From Indolivaga alginatilytica (GTDB lineage Bacteria > Bacteroidota > Bacteroidia > Bacteroidales > Dysgonomonadaceae): a stretch of 64,000 nucleotides of DNA. The stretch is from assembly GCF_003201355.1 (NCBI RefSeq), contig NZ_QICL01000002.1, positions 62,001 through 126,000 on the forward strand. Reading direction: 5' to 3'. Both the position numbers and the translations under genes were made by a program. This document shows positions 16,037 through 24,885 of this stretch, piece after piece (the first letter of the stretch is position 1; each line of letters opens with the position of its first letter). The notes under the pieces are model-generated. The model searched no databases and was not told where the DNA came from. It saw nothing but the letters and a program-made list of their open reading frames with translations.

Positions 16037-18337
16037 ATGGTAACAAAAAAAATCATGAGAAACGCTTTGGGGCTGAGTCTTTGTACGGGTTTGATGCTCG
16101 GTGCAATTGCTTGTAGCGACAAAGGGCAGAAAGATGCTGCACTCGAAAATCTGACTCAATACGTTGATCCTTACATCGGAACGGGTGATCATGGACACGT
16201 GTTTATGGGCGCAAACGTTCCTTTCGGATTGGTTCAACTAGGGCCGACACAACATAGTCAGGGATGGGATTGGTGTTCGGGATATCATATTTCCGATTCT
16301 ACTATTATCGGCTTCGGACATATGCACCTTAGCGGAACAGGTATCGGCGATTTAGGCGATATCTCGTTTATGCCTGCAACAGGAGATGTTAAATTAACTA
16401 GAGGTACGTTACCAGACGAATCTACGGGAATTTACTCTTACTTTTCTCACGATAAAGAAACTGCAAAAGCAGGATATTACTCTGTCCACTTAGACAGATT
16501 TAATATTGATGTGGAATTGACAGCTACTAAACGGGTAGGTTTCCATAGATATACATTCCCCGAATCAACAGACCCTAAAGTTATCATCGACTTAGAGCAT
16601 GGTATCGGATGGGATATGCCCGTTGACGGTGCTTTGGTTCAGGAAAACGACAGCGTAATCTCGGGTTACCGCTTTTCTAAAGGATGGGCAAAAGATCAAC
16701 GCATTTACTTTACGGCAATATTTTCAAAACCAATATCTAAGTTTACGATCTTAGATACTACCGCTGTATACGAAGGATCAAAAACACCTATGCGTAAAAT
16801 CTATGGCCAGGTATTCTTTGATGGTACAAAAGCCGGAGAAAAAGTATACGCCAAAGTGGCTCTGTCTCCTGTAAGTGTTGAAAACGCAAAGAAGAATATG
16901 GAAGCTGAGCTTGCCGGATGGGATTTCGACCAGACAGTTGCAAATGCAGATAAGGCATGGAACGAAGAACTGAATAAGATAGTAGTGAAATCGGATAGCA
17001 AAACCGATCTTCGTAACTTCTATACAGCTATGTACCACTCTATGGTAGCTCCATCGGTATTTGCTGATGTGAATGGCGACTATTGGGGAACAGACAAACA
17101 GGTTCATACAAAGAATGACTTTACAAATTATACAACCTTCTCATTGTGGGATACATATCGTGCGGCTCAACCGTTGCAAACGATTATTCATCCTGAATTG
17201 GCAACTGATGTAGCTAAGACTTTCTTGCAAATCTTTAAACAACAAGGTAAACTACCTGTATGGCACTTGATGTCTAATGAAACCGACTGTATGGTCGGTA
17301 ATCCGGGCATTATTGTAATGGGAGATTTGTTCCTTAAAGGTTTTGTTGCTGATGCGGATAAAGAAGCAGCTTTCGAAGCAATGAAAACTTCTGCCATGTT
17401 AGACGAAAGAGGTCTTAACTGGTTGAAAGAATATGGTTATATCCCTTACGATAAAGAAGAAACTTTCGAATCGGTAGCTAAAGGTCTGGAGTATGCTATT
17501 GCAGACTGGTGTGTGGCTCAGGTAGCAAAAGAAATGGGTAAGACTGAAGATTATAATTACTTCATCAAAAGAAGCGAGTCTTATAAACATTACTTCGACA
17601 AGGAAACTCAGTTTATGAGAGGTCTTTCTTCTACAGGAACATTCCGTGTACCGTTCAATCCATTACATTCTACTCACCGTGAGGATGATTATACAGAAGG
17701 TAACGCTTGGCAATATACTTGGTTGGTTCCTCATGATGTAAATGGTCTTATCGGTTTATTTGGAAGCGAAGAAGCTTTCGTAACCAAGCTGGATTCATTG
17801 TTTACTATTCAAGGTGATCTGGGTGCAGAAGCTTCTCCTGACATTAGTGGTCTTATCGGACAATATGCACATGGAAATGAGCCTAGCCACCATGTTCTAT
17901 ATCTATACCCATTTGTGGGGCAACAATGGAAAACGGCTGAAAAGGTACGTGAAGTATTGACAACTCTTTATTTCGATAAACCAGCCGGTATCAGCGGAAA
18001 CGAAGATGTTGGCCAGATGTCATCATGGTATATCCTTTCGGCATTAGGATTCTATCCAATGGCTCCTGCCGGCGGCGACTATATATTTGGTAGCCCGCAG
18101 ATGAAAGAAGCAACCATAAAACTAGGCGGTGGCAAAACATTTACAGTGATTGCCAAGAACAATAATCCCGAGAATAAATACATCCAGAGTGCTAAGCTGA
18201 ATGGCAAACCTTATACTAAATCGTATATCAATCACAGAGATGTAATTGCAGGTGGTACTTTAGAGTTTGAAATGGGTGCTCAACCTTCAAAAACATTTGG
18301 AGTGGATAAAGCAGACAGACCTGTTTCGGTTAAATAA
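16037..18337 (+). CDS. GH92 alpha-mannosidase lipoprotein
   Basis: Calcium-dependent exo-alpha-mannosidase of glycoside hydrolase family 92, which trims alpha-linked mannose from N-glycans or yeast mannan. The signal peptide ends in a lipobox with Cys at residue 26 (LGAIAC). The mature protein opens with the family hallmark YVDPYIGTGDHGHVF, continues with FGHMHLSGTG, and has the catalytic-domain motifs EGNAWQYTW (about 554) and GNEDVGQMSSWYILSALGFY (about 654). The full 766 residues are present. An internal ATG at 16055 is an alternative start. It stands alone, without SusCD or other glycosidases, so it probably acts at the cell surface or in the periplasm as a single enzyme. Confidence 0.96.
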   Translation: MVTKKIMRNALGLSLCTGLMLGAIACSDKGQKDAALENLTQYVDPYIGTGDHGHVFMGANVPFGLVQLGPTQHSQGWDWCSGYHISDSTIIGFGHMHLSGTGIGDLGDISFMPATGDVKLTRGTLPDESTGIYSYFSHDKETAKAGYYSVHLDRFNIDVELTATKRVGFHRYTFPESTDPKVIIDLEHGIGWDMPVDGALVQENDSVISGYRFSKGWAKDQRIYFTAIFSKPISKFTILDTTAVYEGSKTPMRKIYGQVFFDGTKAGEKVYAKVALSPVSVENAKKNMEAELAGWDFDQTVANADKAWNEELNKIVVKSDSKTDLRNFYTAMYHSMVAPSVFADVNGDYWGTDKQVHTKNDFTNYTTFSLWDTYRAAQPLQTIIHPELATDVAKTFLQIFKQQGKLPVWHLMSNETDCMVGNPGIIVMGDLFLKGFVADADKEAAFEAMKTSAMLDERGLNWLKEYGYIPYDKEETFESVAKGLEYAIADWCVAQVAKEMGKTEDYNYFIKRSESYKHYFDKETQFMRGLSSTGTFRVPFNPLHSTHREDDYTEGNAWQYTWLVPHDVNGLIGLFGSEEAFVTKLDSLFTIQGDLGAEASPDISGLIGQYAHGNEPSHHVLYLYPFVGQQWKTAEKVREVLTTLYFDKPAGISGNEDVGQMSSWYILSALGFYPMAPAGGDYIFGSPQMKEATIKLGGGKTFTVIAKNNNPENKYIQSAKLNGKPYTKSYINHRDVIAGGTLEFEMGAQPSKTFGVDKADRPVSVK

Positions 18338-18362
18338 GAAATAGATTTTTCTATCTAAGAAT

Positions 18363-18394
18363 AAGAAGAGGTTACCTGAAAGGTAGCCTCTTCT
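18363..18394 (+). terminator. Terminator-like hairpin after GH92
   Basis: Stem AAGAAGAGGTTACCT / AGGTAGCCTCTTCTT with loop GAA. The T-run after it is poor, so it may rather protect the 3' end. Confidence 0.65.
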
Positions 18395-18467
18395 TGTGTT
18401 GACTATTAAATGTTTGTACTCTCAGACTTTCTTAAACCAGATTAATTTTATTGAAACATAATTGATG

Positions 18468-18475
18468 TAGTTTTG
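18468..18475 (+). promoter_or_regulatory. Candidate -7 element for AhpD-like gene
   Basis: TAGTTTTG fits TAnnTTTG and puts the transcription start near 18482, just before the ATG at 18500. This supports that start over the in-frame ATG at 18473, which lies inside the element. Confidence 0.5.
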
Positions 18476-18499
18476 TTTATCATTAATAAACAAAGAATT

Positions 18500-18940
18500 A
18501 TGGAATCGAAAAGAATAAAAATACACGAAGTAGCTCCTGAAGCATACAAAGCTATGCTAAAATTAGAGGCGTATTTGCATACTACAACTTTATCTCCTAT
18601 CGAGAAGGAGTTGATTAAAATTCGTGCATCGCAACTCAATGGATGTGCCTATTGTCTCAATATGCATACAAGGGATGCCCGTAAGCTAGGCGAAACAGAA
18701 CAACGTATCTACTTATTGAATGTTTGGCATGAAACAGAGTTGTACACAGAAACAGAAAGAATTATCCTGACTCTAACGGAGGAGATAACCCTGATAAGTG
18801 AAGGCGGAGTTTCTGAGGAAACATATCAAGAAGCAGAGGCATTACTGGGTAAAGAAAAATTAGCCGAAGTAATTATGGCTATTGTGACTATTAATGCATG
18901 GAACAGAATAGGGGTGAGTACACTGCTTCCTTTAGATTAA
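18500..18940 (+). CDS. AhpD/carboxymuconolactone decarboxylase-family protein
   Basis: All-helical alkylhydroperoxidase-like protein of the CMD superfamily. The diagnostic CxxCxxxH centre is GCAYCLNMHTRDAR at about residues 52-65, the redox-active pair with its proton-relay His. The flanking helices (LSPIEKELIKIRASQLNGC before and a TINAWNRIGVSTLLPL end) are typical of 145-residue members. The motif predicts peroxide reduction or disulfide chemistry in the cytoplasm, but no dedicated reductant gene is nearby. I use ATG 18500 because a -7-like element covers the upstream ATG. Terminator-like hairpins on both sides make it a single-gene unit. Confidence 0.92.
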   Translation: MESKRIKIHEVAPEAYKAMLKLEAYLHTTTLSPIEKELIKIRASQLNGCAYCLNMHTRDARKLGETEQRIYLLNVWHETELYTETERIILTLTEEITLISEGGVSEETYQEAEALLGKEKLAEVIMAIVTINAWNRIGVSTLLPLD

Positions 18941-18964
18941 GCCATTCAAAATTGTATATATACT

Positions 18965-19002
18965 ATGAGGGTAACCATAAATAACGGCTACCCTCATTTT
19001 TG
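18965..19002 (+). terminator. Intrinsic terminator after AhpD-like gene
   Basis: Stem ATGAGGGTA / TACCCTCAT followed by five Ts, placed between convergent genes. Confidence 0.85.
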
Positions 19003-19005
19003 TTA

Positions 19006-19464
19006 TTAACCGTTCTTATTTAATGCTGAATAAAAAGGAATATCGGGGAGGTACTCATAACCGAGATTTTCATAATCTATACAGCAACAATAATGCTCCA
19101 ATCCGTTTGATATGATGAGGTACTTCACTTTAAGAACGATATTATATCGGGCAATCTGATCAAATACCTCTTGGGTTATCTTTACGTTAGGAGATTTGTA
19201 CTCAACAATCACTAAGGGATTCAAGTAATTATCGTAGACCACCGAGTCACATCTCTTGCGCTGATTATTGAGTGATATCTGGGTTTCATTAGCGATGAGA
19301 GAAGAAGGATATTGTTTTTCTGTTATCAGGTAGTTAATAAAATGTTGCCTCACCCATTCCTCAGGCGTAAGAGCCACATACTTAGAACGAATTTGATCCC
19401 ATATATATAATTTATCCGTTTTTTTTATTTTTGGATCATATTGAGGTAAATTTAGTTCTAACAT
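19006..19464 (-). CDS. HsdR N-terminal-domain protein (conserved Bacteroidetes form)
   Basis: A 152-residue stand-alone version of the type I restriction HsdR N-terminal fold, a PD-(D/E)xK-like nuclease domain. The core is visible as KRCDSVVYDNYLNPLVIVEYK followed by SPNVKITQEVFDQIARYN, giving the D...E-x-K arrangement. There is no helicase domain and no HsdM or HsdS nearby, so it is not a working type I system. The short gene beside holA and AMP nucleosidase is a conserved arrangement in Bacteroidales as I recall it. The role is unknown; a housekeeping nuclease or a catalytically idle fold are both possible. Confidence 0.88.
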   Translation of the reverse strand: MLELNLPQYDPKIKKTDKLYIWDQIRSKYVALTPEEWVRQHFINYLITEKQYPSSLIANETQISLNNQRKRCDSVVYDNYLNPLVIVEYKSPNVKITQEVFDQIARYNIVLKVKYLIISNGLEHYCCCIDYENLGYEYLPDIPFYSALNKNG

Positions 19465-19470
19465 TTTTGC

Positions 19471-19478
19471 TATCTTTG
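19471..19478 (+). promoter_or_regulatory. Candidate -7 element for AMP nucleosidase
   Basis: TATCTTTG in the divergent spacer fits TAnnTTTG. The leader would be about 75 nt. A minus-strand CAAAAATA at 19543-19550 could serve the divergent gene. Confidence 0.4.
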
Positions 19479-19558
19479 TTTAGTAATAACACCAGAAGAA
19501 GAATTGCTTTCCGAAGAGGAAATAAGGCTTCTTTGTATAAAACAAAAATAGGTTTATT

Positions 19559-20338
19559 ATGAAGACTAAACAAGAAATTGTAGACAATTGGTTACCTCGG
19601 TACACTAAACGCCCGTTAGAACAGTTCACAAAACATATTTTATTGACTAATTTCTCGAAGTATGTCGAGATATTCGCCAATCACTTTAACGTTCCTATAT
19701 TAGGGCTGGATGGTAATATGCCTAATGCTTCGGCAAACGGAATCACGATAATTAACTTCGGTATGGGTAGCGCTAATGCAGCTACTATTATGGATTTGTT
19801 GAGTGCCATTGAACCTAAAGCAGTTCTATTCTTAGGCAAATGCGGAGGTATCAAAAAGCATAACCAATTGGGAGATTATATTCTTCCTATTGCAGCTATC
19901 AGAGGAGAGGGTACATCCAATGATTATTTTCCCCCCGAAGTACCTTCGTTGCCTGCATTTAATCTGTTACGTTCGTTATCGTCTAACATACGTGATTTTA
20001 ATAAAGATTATTGGACAGGAACAGTATACACTACCAACCGTAGGGTGTGGGAACATGATGATAAATTTAAAGAATATCTTCGCTCGATAAGAGCTATGGC
20101 AGTAGATATGGAAACTGCAACACTCTTTACTTGTGGTTTTGCAAATGGAATACCTACAGGAGCTTTGCTTTTGGTGTCTGACCAACCTATGATTTCGGAC
20201 GGAGTAAAAACTGAGAGAAGCGATAGTATTGTGACTCAAAATTTTGTAAACGAGCATGTGATGATCGGAATCAAAGCTTTGACTACACTGATCAATAACG
20301 GATCTACAGTAAAACATCTTCGTTTCGAAGACTTTTGA
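19559..20338 (+). CDS. amn: AMP nucleosidase, short form
   Basis: Hydrolyses AMP to adenine and ribose 5-phosphate. It has the nucleoside phosphorylase fold: INFGMGSANAATIMDLL with the phosphate/ribose loop, LFLGKCGGIKKHNQLGDYIL, the EGTSNDYFPPEVPSLP segment, and VDMETATLFTCGFANGIPTG with the conserved Met-Glu of the ribose pocket. At 259 residues it lacks the N-terminal regulatory domain of the 480-residue E. coli Amn; this short form is usual in Bacteroidetes. It precedes holA by 6 bases, so the two are co-transcribed. Confidence 0.93.
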   Translation: MKTKQEIVDNWLPRYTKRPLEQFTKHILLTNFSKYVEIFANHFNVPILGLDGNMPNASANGITIINFGMGSANAATIMDLLSAIEPKAVLFLGKCGGIKKHNQLGDYILPIAAIRGEGTSNDYFPPEVPSLPAFNLLRSLSSNIRDFNKDYWTGTVYTTNRRVWEHDDKFKEYLRSIRAMAVDMETATLFTCGFANGIPTGALLLVSDQPMISDGVKTERSDSIVTQNFVNEHVMIGIKALTTLINNGSTVKHLRFEDF

Positions 20339-20344
20339 TAAGAG

Positions 20345-21349
20345 ATGTCATTCGAACAAATTAAAAAAGATATAGTATCACGTAAGTTTCACCCCATCTA
20401 CCTTTTGATGGGGGACGAACCTTATTATATTGATGATCTCACGAATGCTATTTTAGAGAGAGTCATTCCTGAGACAGAACGCGATTTTAATCAAACCATA
20501 TTGTACGGATCAGAAACCGATGTGCCGACAGTGATTACCTTGGCTCGCAGCTTTCCGATGATGTCCGATCATCAATTGATTGTAGTAAAAGAGGCGCAAG
20601 GGTTAAAGAAAATAGAGGATTTAGAGATATACCTCAAAAATCCTTTGGCCAGTACCATATTGGTATTGAATTATAAGAACGGTACAATAGACAAACGCAA
20701 GAAACTCTATGCCGGAATAGAGAAATGCGGTGTTGTCTTTGAATCAAAGAAGATTCCCGACTATAAAATGCCTGCCTTCATCACCTCATTTGTCAGTACA
20801 AAGGGATTGGGAATCGATCAGAAGTCGGCTCAGATGTTGACCGACTATTTGGGTAATGACCTTAGTAAGGTTGTAAATGAAGTTGACAAGCTACTATTGT
20901 CGATACCTCCTTCTGAAAAGCGTATTACCGCAGAACTCATCGAAAGTAATATCGGCATAAGCAAAGACTTCAATAATTATGAACTCTTAAAAGCTGTTGT
21001 TGAAAAGAATACCTTCAAAGCCAATCAGATTGCAGATTATTTTGAGAAGAATCCCAAGAATAACCCTTTGATTGTTACGCTTGTAGTATTGTTCAACTTC
21101 TTTAGCAATCTAATGATTTGTTATTGGGCTAAAGACAAATCAGAGAATGGTATTGCTGCCGAATTAGGGTTTAGAAACAGTTTTCAGGCAAAAGACTATG
21201 TGCTTGCACTTAAAGGGTATAATGCTTTTAAGACCATGCAAATCATGTCACTCTTAAGAACTTACGATGCTAAATGCAAAGGCGTAGATAATCCTTCGAC
21301 TCCCGATGGCGAGCTTTTGAGAGAGTTGTTGTTTAAGATTATGCATTAG
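20345..21349 (+). CDS. holA: DNA polymerase III subunit delta
   Basis: Delta subunit of the clamp loader, which opens the beta sliding clamp. The protein starts with the clamp-wrench region (PIYLLMGDEPYYIDDLTNAI) typical of HolA, where the degenerate P-loop position reads GDEPYY; it then has RSFPMMSDHQLIVVKEAQGL and the collar domain with LSKVVNEVDKLLL and a C-terminal helical bundle. At 334 residues the length is normal. It is spaced 6 bases after the AMP nucleosidase and ends convergently 24 bases from the permease on the other strand. Confidence 0.94.
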   Translation: MSFEQIKKDIVSRKFHPIYLLMGDEPYYIDDLTNAILERVIPETERDFNQTILYGSETDVPTVITLARSFPMMSDHQLIVVKEAQGLKKIEDLEIYLKNPLASTILVLNYKNGTIDKRKKLYAGIEKCGVVFESKKIPDYKMPAFITSFVSTKGLGIDQKSAQMLTDYLGNDLSKVVNEVDKLLLSIPPSEKRITAELIESNIGISKDFNNYELLKAVVEKNTFKANQIADYFEKNPKNNPLIVTLVVLFNFFSNLMICYWAKDKSENGIAAELGFRNSFQAKDYVLALKGYNAFKTMQIMSLLRTYDAKCKGVDNPSTPDGELLRELLFKIMH

Positions 21350-21373
21350 TCTTTCTCTCCTAATAAGAGCAAG

Positions 21374-23821
21374 TTACTCGTTTTTTAATGCTCCGATAGG
21401 GTTTGCAGTGGCAGCGCGATAACTTTGTACACTTACGGTCAGAATAGTTATCAGCAGTACTATCAATGCTCCTAACAGGAATACCCACCAATATATCGGC
21501 GTCTTATAGGCAAACTGCTCGAGCCATTTGCTGACAATATAATGGGCGATAGGTACAGCAATAATAAAGGCTGTAACAAACTGTGTTAACATTCCTTTGT
21601 TCAACAATAACATGATCTGCTCGATGGTAGATCCCTGTACTTTACGGATAGCAATCTCTTTAGCCCTATACTTCGAATTAAAGGTGACCAACCCGTAAAC
21701 CCCCATAATAGCGATGAGGATAGCAGTAAGAGAGAAGATCGAAAGCAAAGATGCCAGATTACTTTCCTGCTTATAAAGGTTGTCTACCAACTCATTCATA
21801 AAATGATATTCGAAAGGTGCTGTGGTAAATTCCTTCCACTTGGTTTCCAGATGTTTAATTGATTTATCTGTGTTTTCACCGCTTACTTTAAAATATATAT
21901 TCGAATATTTGGGGTTGTCATACAATACGATACTTAATGGGGACATATCTTCGTAGAGAGGCATAAAATTAAAATCACTTACTACAACAGCACTTACTTT
22001 GACTATTTTGTTTTCAACAACTTCCGTTCCATACTGATTTATCATCTTTTGATTTACTGCCTCTATTTTCTCTTTCTCCTTATTATCGAGATTCTCCTTT
22101 CCTTCTAATACCTCTATGCCAAAGAAATCAAGGAAATTTTTTGATCCTTCCATTGCCGAATACATGATTTGTTTGTCTGCTACCATAAATCCAAACTTAG
22201 GGATTCCTGATCCTAAGCGGAAACTGCTGGCTGTACTGTTTACAATGCCGCCTGTCCCTGTAACTTCTTGCATATAAGCACTAGCATCGTTTAATAAAGG
22301 CTGCCAATCCAAGTCTTTATTGTTAACCACTAATACATTTTCTGAATTCATACCTAGATCATATGACCTGAAATACTCGTGCTGCAGTTTTATAAATAGT
22401 GTAACCAATATGAGTATGCTTGCAGCCGCAAATTGTATGGTAGTCAGTACATTCCTTAATTGTTTTCCATCTTTTCCTGCTCCTGCTCCTCCATAACCGG
22501 CTACAGGATTAAACGAGGTTAAATAGAACGCCGGATAAAGTGCTACTAACAGGCTTACCAGCGTAAGAATAATACCCAATCCTATAATAATCGCCACATT
22601 ATCTTTCAGCAATAAACTGGCTGTGAAAAAATTGGCAATAACACTGGTACTTATATAGTAAACTGCCGATAGAGCGATAGCAAACGAGAAGAATGTAAAC
22701 ATCAAAGTTTCTAAAACAATCGAAATACCTAACAGATCACGTCTTGCTCCTAATATTTTCTGAATATTGATAGACCGTATCCGCATGGGAGCCATAGCTG
22801 TTATAAAATTCATAAAATTAATATAGGCTATCAACAACGTAACTGCGCCTATAGCCATGAGTGCCAAAATACTTGACCAGCTTTTAGCTTTTTGCCCCAC
22901 TGTTTCAGGATGGCTGATATGTATGTTACACAAAGGAGTCAACTCTAAGCCTTTCTTTAAAACTTCGCAATCTCCTTCTCCTTTCGCATTTTTAATATCT
23001 TCTTTTTGAGGGGGAACTAAGTTGATCAAATCAAGCAGTTTCTTATCAGTTAAAATAGTTTCCAGATCGGCTAACTTTTGATTATTATCCAATAAATAAT
23101 AAGTTCGAAAATTGCCCCCTACCTGGATACTACCCTCTGGGCTAAATCCCTCAAATCGATCCGGAGCCAGACGGGTAAATATTCCATTATCGAAGCTTGT
23201 ATTTGTTGGAAAATCTTTGTAAACTGCACATACAGGCATCATCACATAATCCCATGAATTACTTAGTCCATCTTCAGATCTATGAATTGTAGGCATTGAA
23301 ACAGATATCAGTTCTCCCATAGCACTTTTGTCCCCAAAGAGTCGTTTAGCTGTTTTCTCGCTAATGATTACCTTGTTTATATCTGCCAAGGTACTGGAAC
23401 CGTTACCCTCAATAATATACAATCCAATAATGTCTAAAAACTGCGGTTCTACACTAGTTACAGATACCTTTGTATTGAATTGCTCCCCCTTATTTTTATA
23501 CTTTACACTTAAATCCGTAGAGCTGATAACCCGTACCATATTCGAAGCATTAAACTTGGGTTGATTCACCCTGATAATTTCCGAATATTTATAATACATG
23601 TCAAAATTCCACCATTTTCCATAGTTAGTATCCTGATAAATTGAAAGTTGGTATAACCTATCGGCATTTTTCAGGCTGTTGTTGAACGTTAAATCACAAT
23701 AGGTTTGTATAGCACAAATGGTAAATACCACCAGTGCGGCTGATAGTCCCAGTATATTCAATACTGATGCTGTTTTAAATCGTTTTATCACATGCAGAAA
23801 ATTGAGAAATATAGCTTTCAT
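21374..23821 (-). CDS. FtsX/MacB-type ABC permease, orphan
   Basis: An 815-residue permease with two FtsX-like halves. The first membrane helix (about residues 20-40) is followed by a large periplasmic MacB-core domain, three helices at about 315-430, a linker with GAGAGKDGKQLRN, another periplasmic domain, and a final three-helix block at about 685-800 ending in YRAATANPIGALKNE. This layout matches the large Bacteroidetes permeases that mediate antimicrobial-peptide or lipid-related export or mechanotransmission. No ATPase gene is next to it; the nearest LolD-like ATPase in the window is at 48.9 kb, so the partner must come from elsewhere. Confidence 0.92.
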   Translation of the reverse strand: MKAIFLNFLHVIKRFKTASVLNILGLSAALVVFTICAIQTYCDLTFNNSLKNADRLYQLSIYQDTNYGKWWNFDMYYKYSEIIRVNQPKFNASNMVRVISSTDLSVKYKNKGEQFNTKVSVTSVEPQFLDIIGLYIIEGNGSSTLADINKVIISEKTAKRLFGDKSAMGELISVSMPTIHRSEDGLSNSWDYVMMPVCAVYKDFPTNTSFDNGIFTRLAPDRFEGFSPEGSIQVGGNFRTYYLLDNNQKLADLETILTDKKLLDLINLVPPQKEDIKNAKGEGDCEVLKKGLELTPLCNIHISHPETVGQKAKSWSSILALMAIGAVTLLIAYINFMNFITAMAPMRIRSINIQKILGARRDLLGISIVLETLMFTFFSFAIALSAVYYISTSVIANFFTASLLLKDNVAIIIGLGIILTLVSLLVALYPAFYLTSFNPVAGYGGAGAGKDGKQLRNVLTTIQFAAASILILVTLFIKLQHEYFRSYDLGMNSENVLVVNNKDLDWQPLLNDASAYMQEVTGTGGIVNSTASSFRLGSGIPKFGFMVADKQIMYSAMEGSKNFLDFFGIEVLEGKENLDNKEKEKIEAVNQKMINQYGTEVVENKIVKVSAVVVSDFNFMPLYEDMSPLSIVLYDNPKYSNIYFKVSGENTDKSIKHLETKWKEFTTAPFEYHFMNELVDNLYKQESNLASLLSIFSLTAILIAIMGVYGLVTFNSKYRAKEIAIRKVQGSTIEQIMLLLNKGMLTQFVTAFIIAVPIAHYIVSKWLEQFAYKTPIYWWVFLLGALIVLLITILTVSVQSYRAATANPIGALKNE

Positions 23822-24006
23822 GGGATATTTATATAAGGTTTTTCTGTCAAATAGAGTACTAAACTCGTGCCAAAAAAATAGAGATCTGATTAACAGGTTT
23901 TTAATAAGTAATTACATTCTCCGATTGTAAAATAATTATACAGTTCGGGTTAAAAATATTTACAAATAGTAAGAATCAGCAGGTAACAAAGTAAACAGTA
24001 AATGAC

Positions 24007-24093
24007 TAATAAGTGTCACTTTTGAGAGTTTTTCAAACAATTGATTTTCAATATACAAGAGCTAAAAAGGTAACAAAAGTAACAAAAGTGACA
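24007..24093 (-). repeat. Short TIR element with GTNAC repeats, copy 2
   Basis: Reverse of the element at 15489-15561. Its ends are AGTGTCACTTTTG and CAAAAGTGACACC; next to the right end are units GGTAACAAAA and GTAACAAAA. It abuts the TAG stop of the HTH gene at 24095. Confidence 0.65.
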
Positions 24094-24094
24094 C

Positions 24095-24598
24095 CTAACA
24101 CGAGCCTTTTTTCTCACTCAGATTCCTTTGTAACCTTTCCAGATCCCGTTTGGTCTTTTCGCTGTCTACAGTGATCACCAACGGACTCGGAGCCTGTGCC
24201 TGTTTCCTGCCTTTCGACTCGTTATATCCACCCGATAAAGAATATACGATAGCCGAAGTTTCGGGTACACAGTATTTTTCCTTTACCACATATTCTTTTA
24301 CTACCAGACTATAAGGATCATCGCTATCCTTCGAAGCCACATACGTTGTTTTTGTTTCTACCTGCCTGTGCCCCTCCAGCTTTTGCCGCATCGATTGGCG
24401 GGCTCTCTGCCTCAATTTCTCTTCCCGTGCTTCTTCCGCTTGTTGCAGTGCCTCGGCAAAAGAAGGTTGGGTTACTTTCCATTCATAGAATACCTTGCGG
24501 CTAATGCTCACAATACGGCATATTTCGGTAATTGTATAATTATCCTCCTCTATTAATGCCGCAACCTTTTCGACAAGTGACTGGCTAAACTTCCCCAT
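24095..24598 (-). CDS. Orphan terminase-small-subunit-like HTH protein
   Basis: The core of about 168 residues starts at MGKFSQSLVEKVAALIEEDN (ATG near 24598); an upstream in-frame ATG at 24664 would add 22 residues that do not look conserved. Residues 1-50 form a homeodomain-like HTH of the phBC6A51/terminase small subunit type (YTITEICRIVSISRKVFYEW). It is followed by a charged helical stretch (AEEAREEKLRQRARQSMRQK) and a loop-rich end. No terminase large subunit, portal or capsid gene is near, so it is not part of a prophage. The stop codon touches a short TIR element, hinting that gene and repeat move or work together. Confidence 0.75.
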   Translation of the reverse strand: MGKFSQSLVEKVAALIEEDNYTITEICRIVSISRKVFYEWKVTQPSFAEALQQAEEAREEKLRQRARQSMRQKLEGHRQVETKTTYVASKDSDDPYSLVVKEYVVKEKYCVPETSAIVYSLSGGYNESKGRKQAQAPSPLVITVDSEKTKRDLERLQRNLSEKKGSC

Positions 24599-24715
24599 AA
24601 TACTTTCTTTTATAGATAAAAAGCTTGTAGGGACATATTGCATACACCTTAAAAGAGTAAACAACGGATTATTTTAAACGCTAAGGAGCCAAAGGGCATA
24701 AATTACCCCGGCATT

Positions 24716-24773
24716 GTAGGGGCGAACCTATGTGTTCGCCCGATATTGGGCAGACACATAGATCTGCCCCTAC
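24716..24773. repeat. GTAGGGGC double-hairpin repeat
   Basis: Overall palindrome GTAGGGGC...GCCCCTAC enclosing two smaller hairpins, GGGCGAAC/GTTCGCCC and GGGCAGA/TCTGCCC. Repeats of this kind are scattered through many bacterial genomes. A half copy lies at 15844-15873. Confidence 0.75.
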
Positions 24774-24829
24774 CGTTTCTTCCTGGTCATGGTGAGGTCT
24801 GAGCAGGTTCGAGATCGGACTATTATAAA

Positions 24830-24862
24830 AGAAAAAAGGGTAAGCACTTGTGCTTACCCTTT
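24830..24862 (-). terminator. Intrinsic terminator after HIT gene
   Basis: Stem AAAGGGTAAGCA / TGCTTACCCTTT with a 4-nt loop; on the minus strand it is followed by a T-rich run. It lies just past the HIT stop. Confidence 0.85.
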
Positions 24863-24885
24863 AGTTATTTGTGGAAATTTCTGAC

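Noticed and set aside
19006-19464. A type I restriction-modification system
   Set aside because: Only the HsdR N-terminal-like domain is present, without helicase, HsdM or HsdS; it is the stand-alone housekeeping form.
24095-24598. A prophage, from the terminase-small-subunit-like gene
   Set aside because: No large terminase, portal, capsid, tail, lysis or integrase gene is present within tens of kilobases.
24780-24815. Another copy of the AGGTCTGAG repeat
   Set aside because: GAGGTCTGAGCAGGTTCG shares AGGTCTGAG by chance length only; the second palindrome arm and the flanks are absent.
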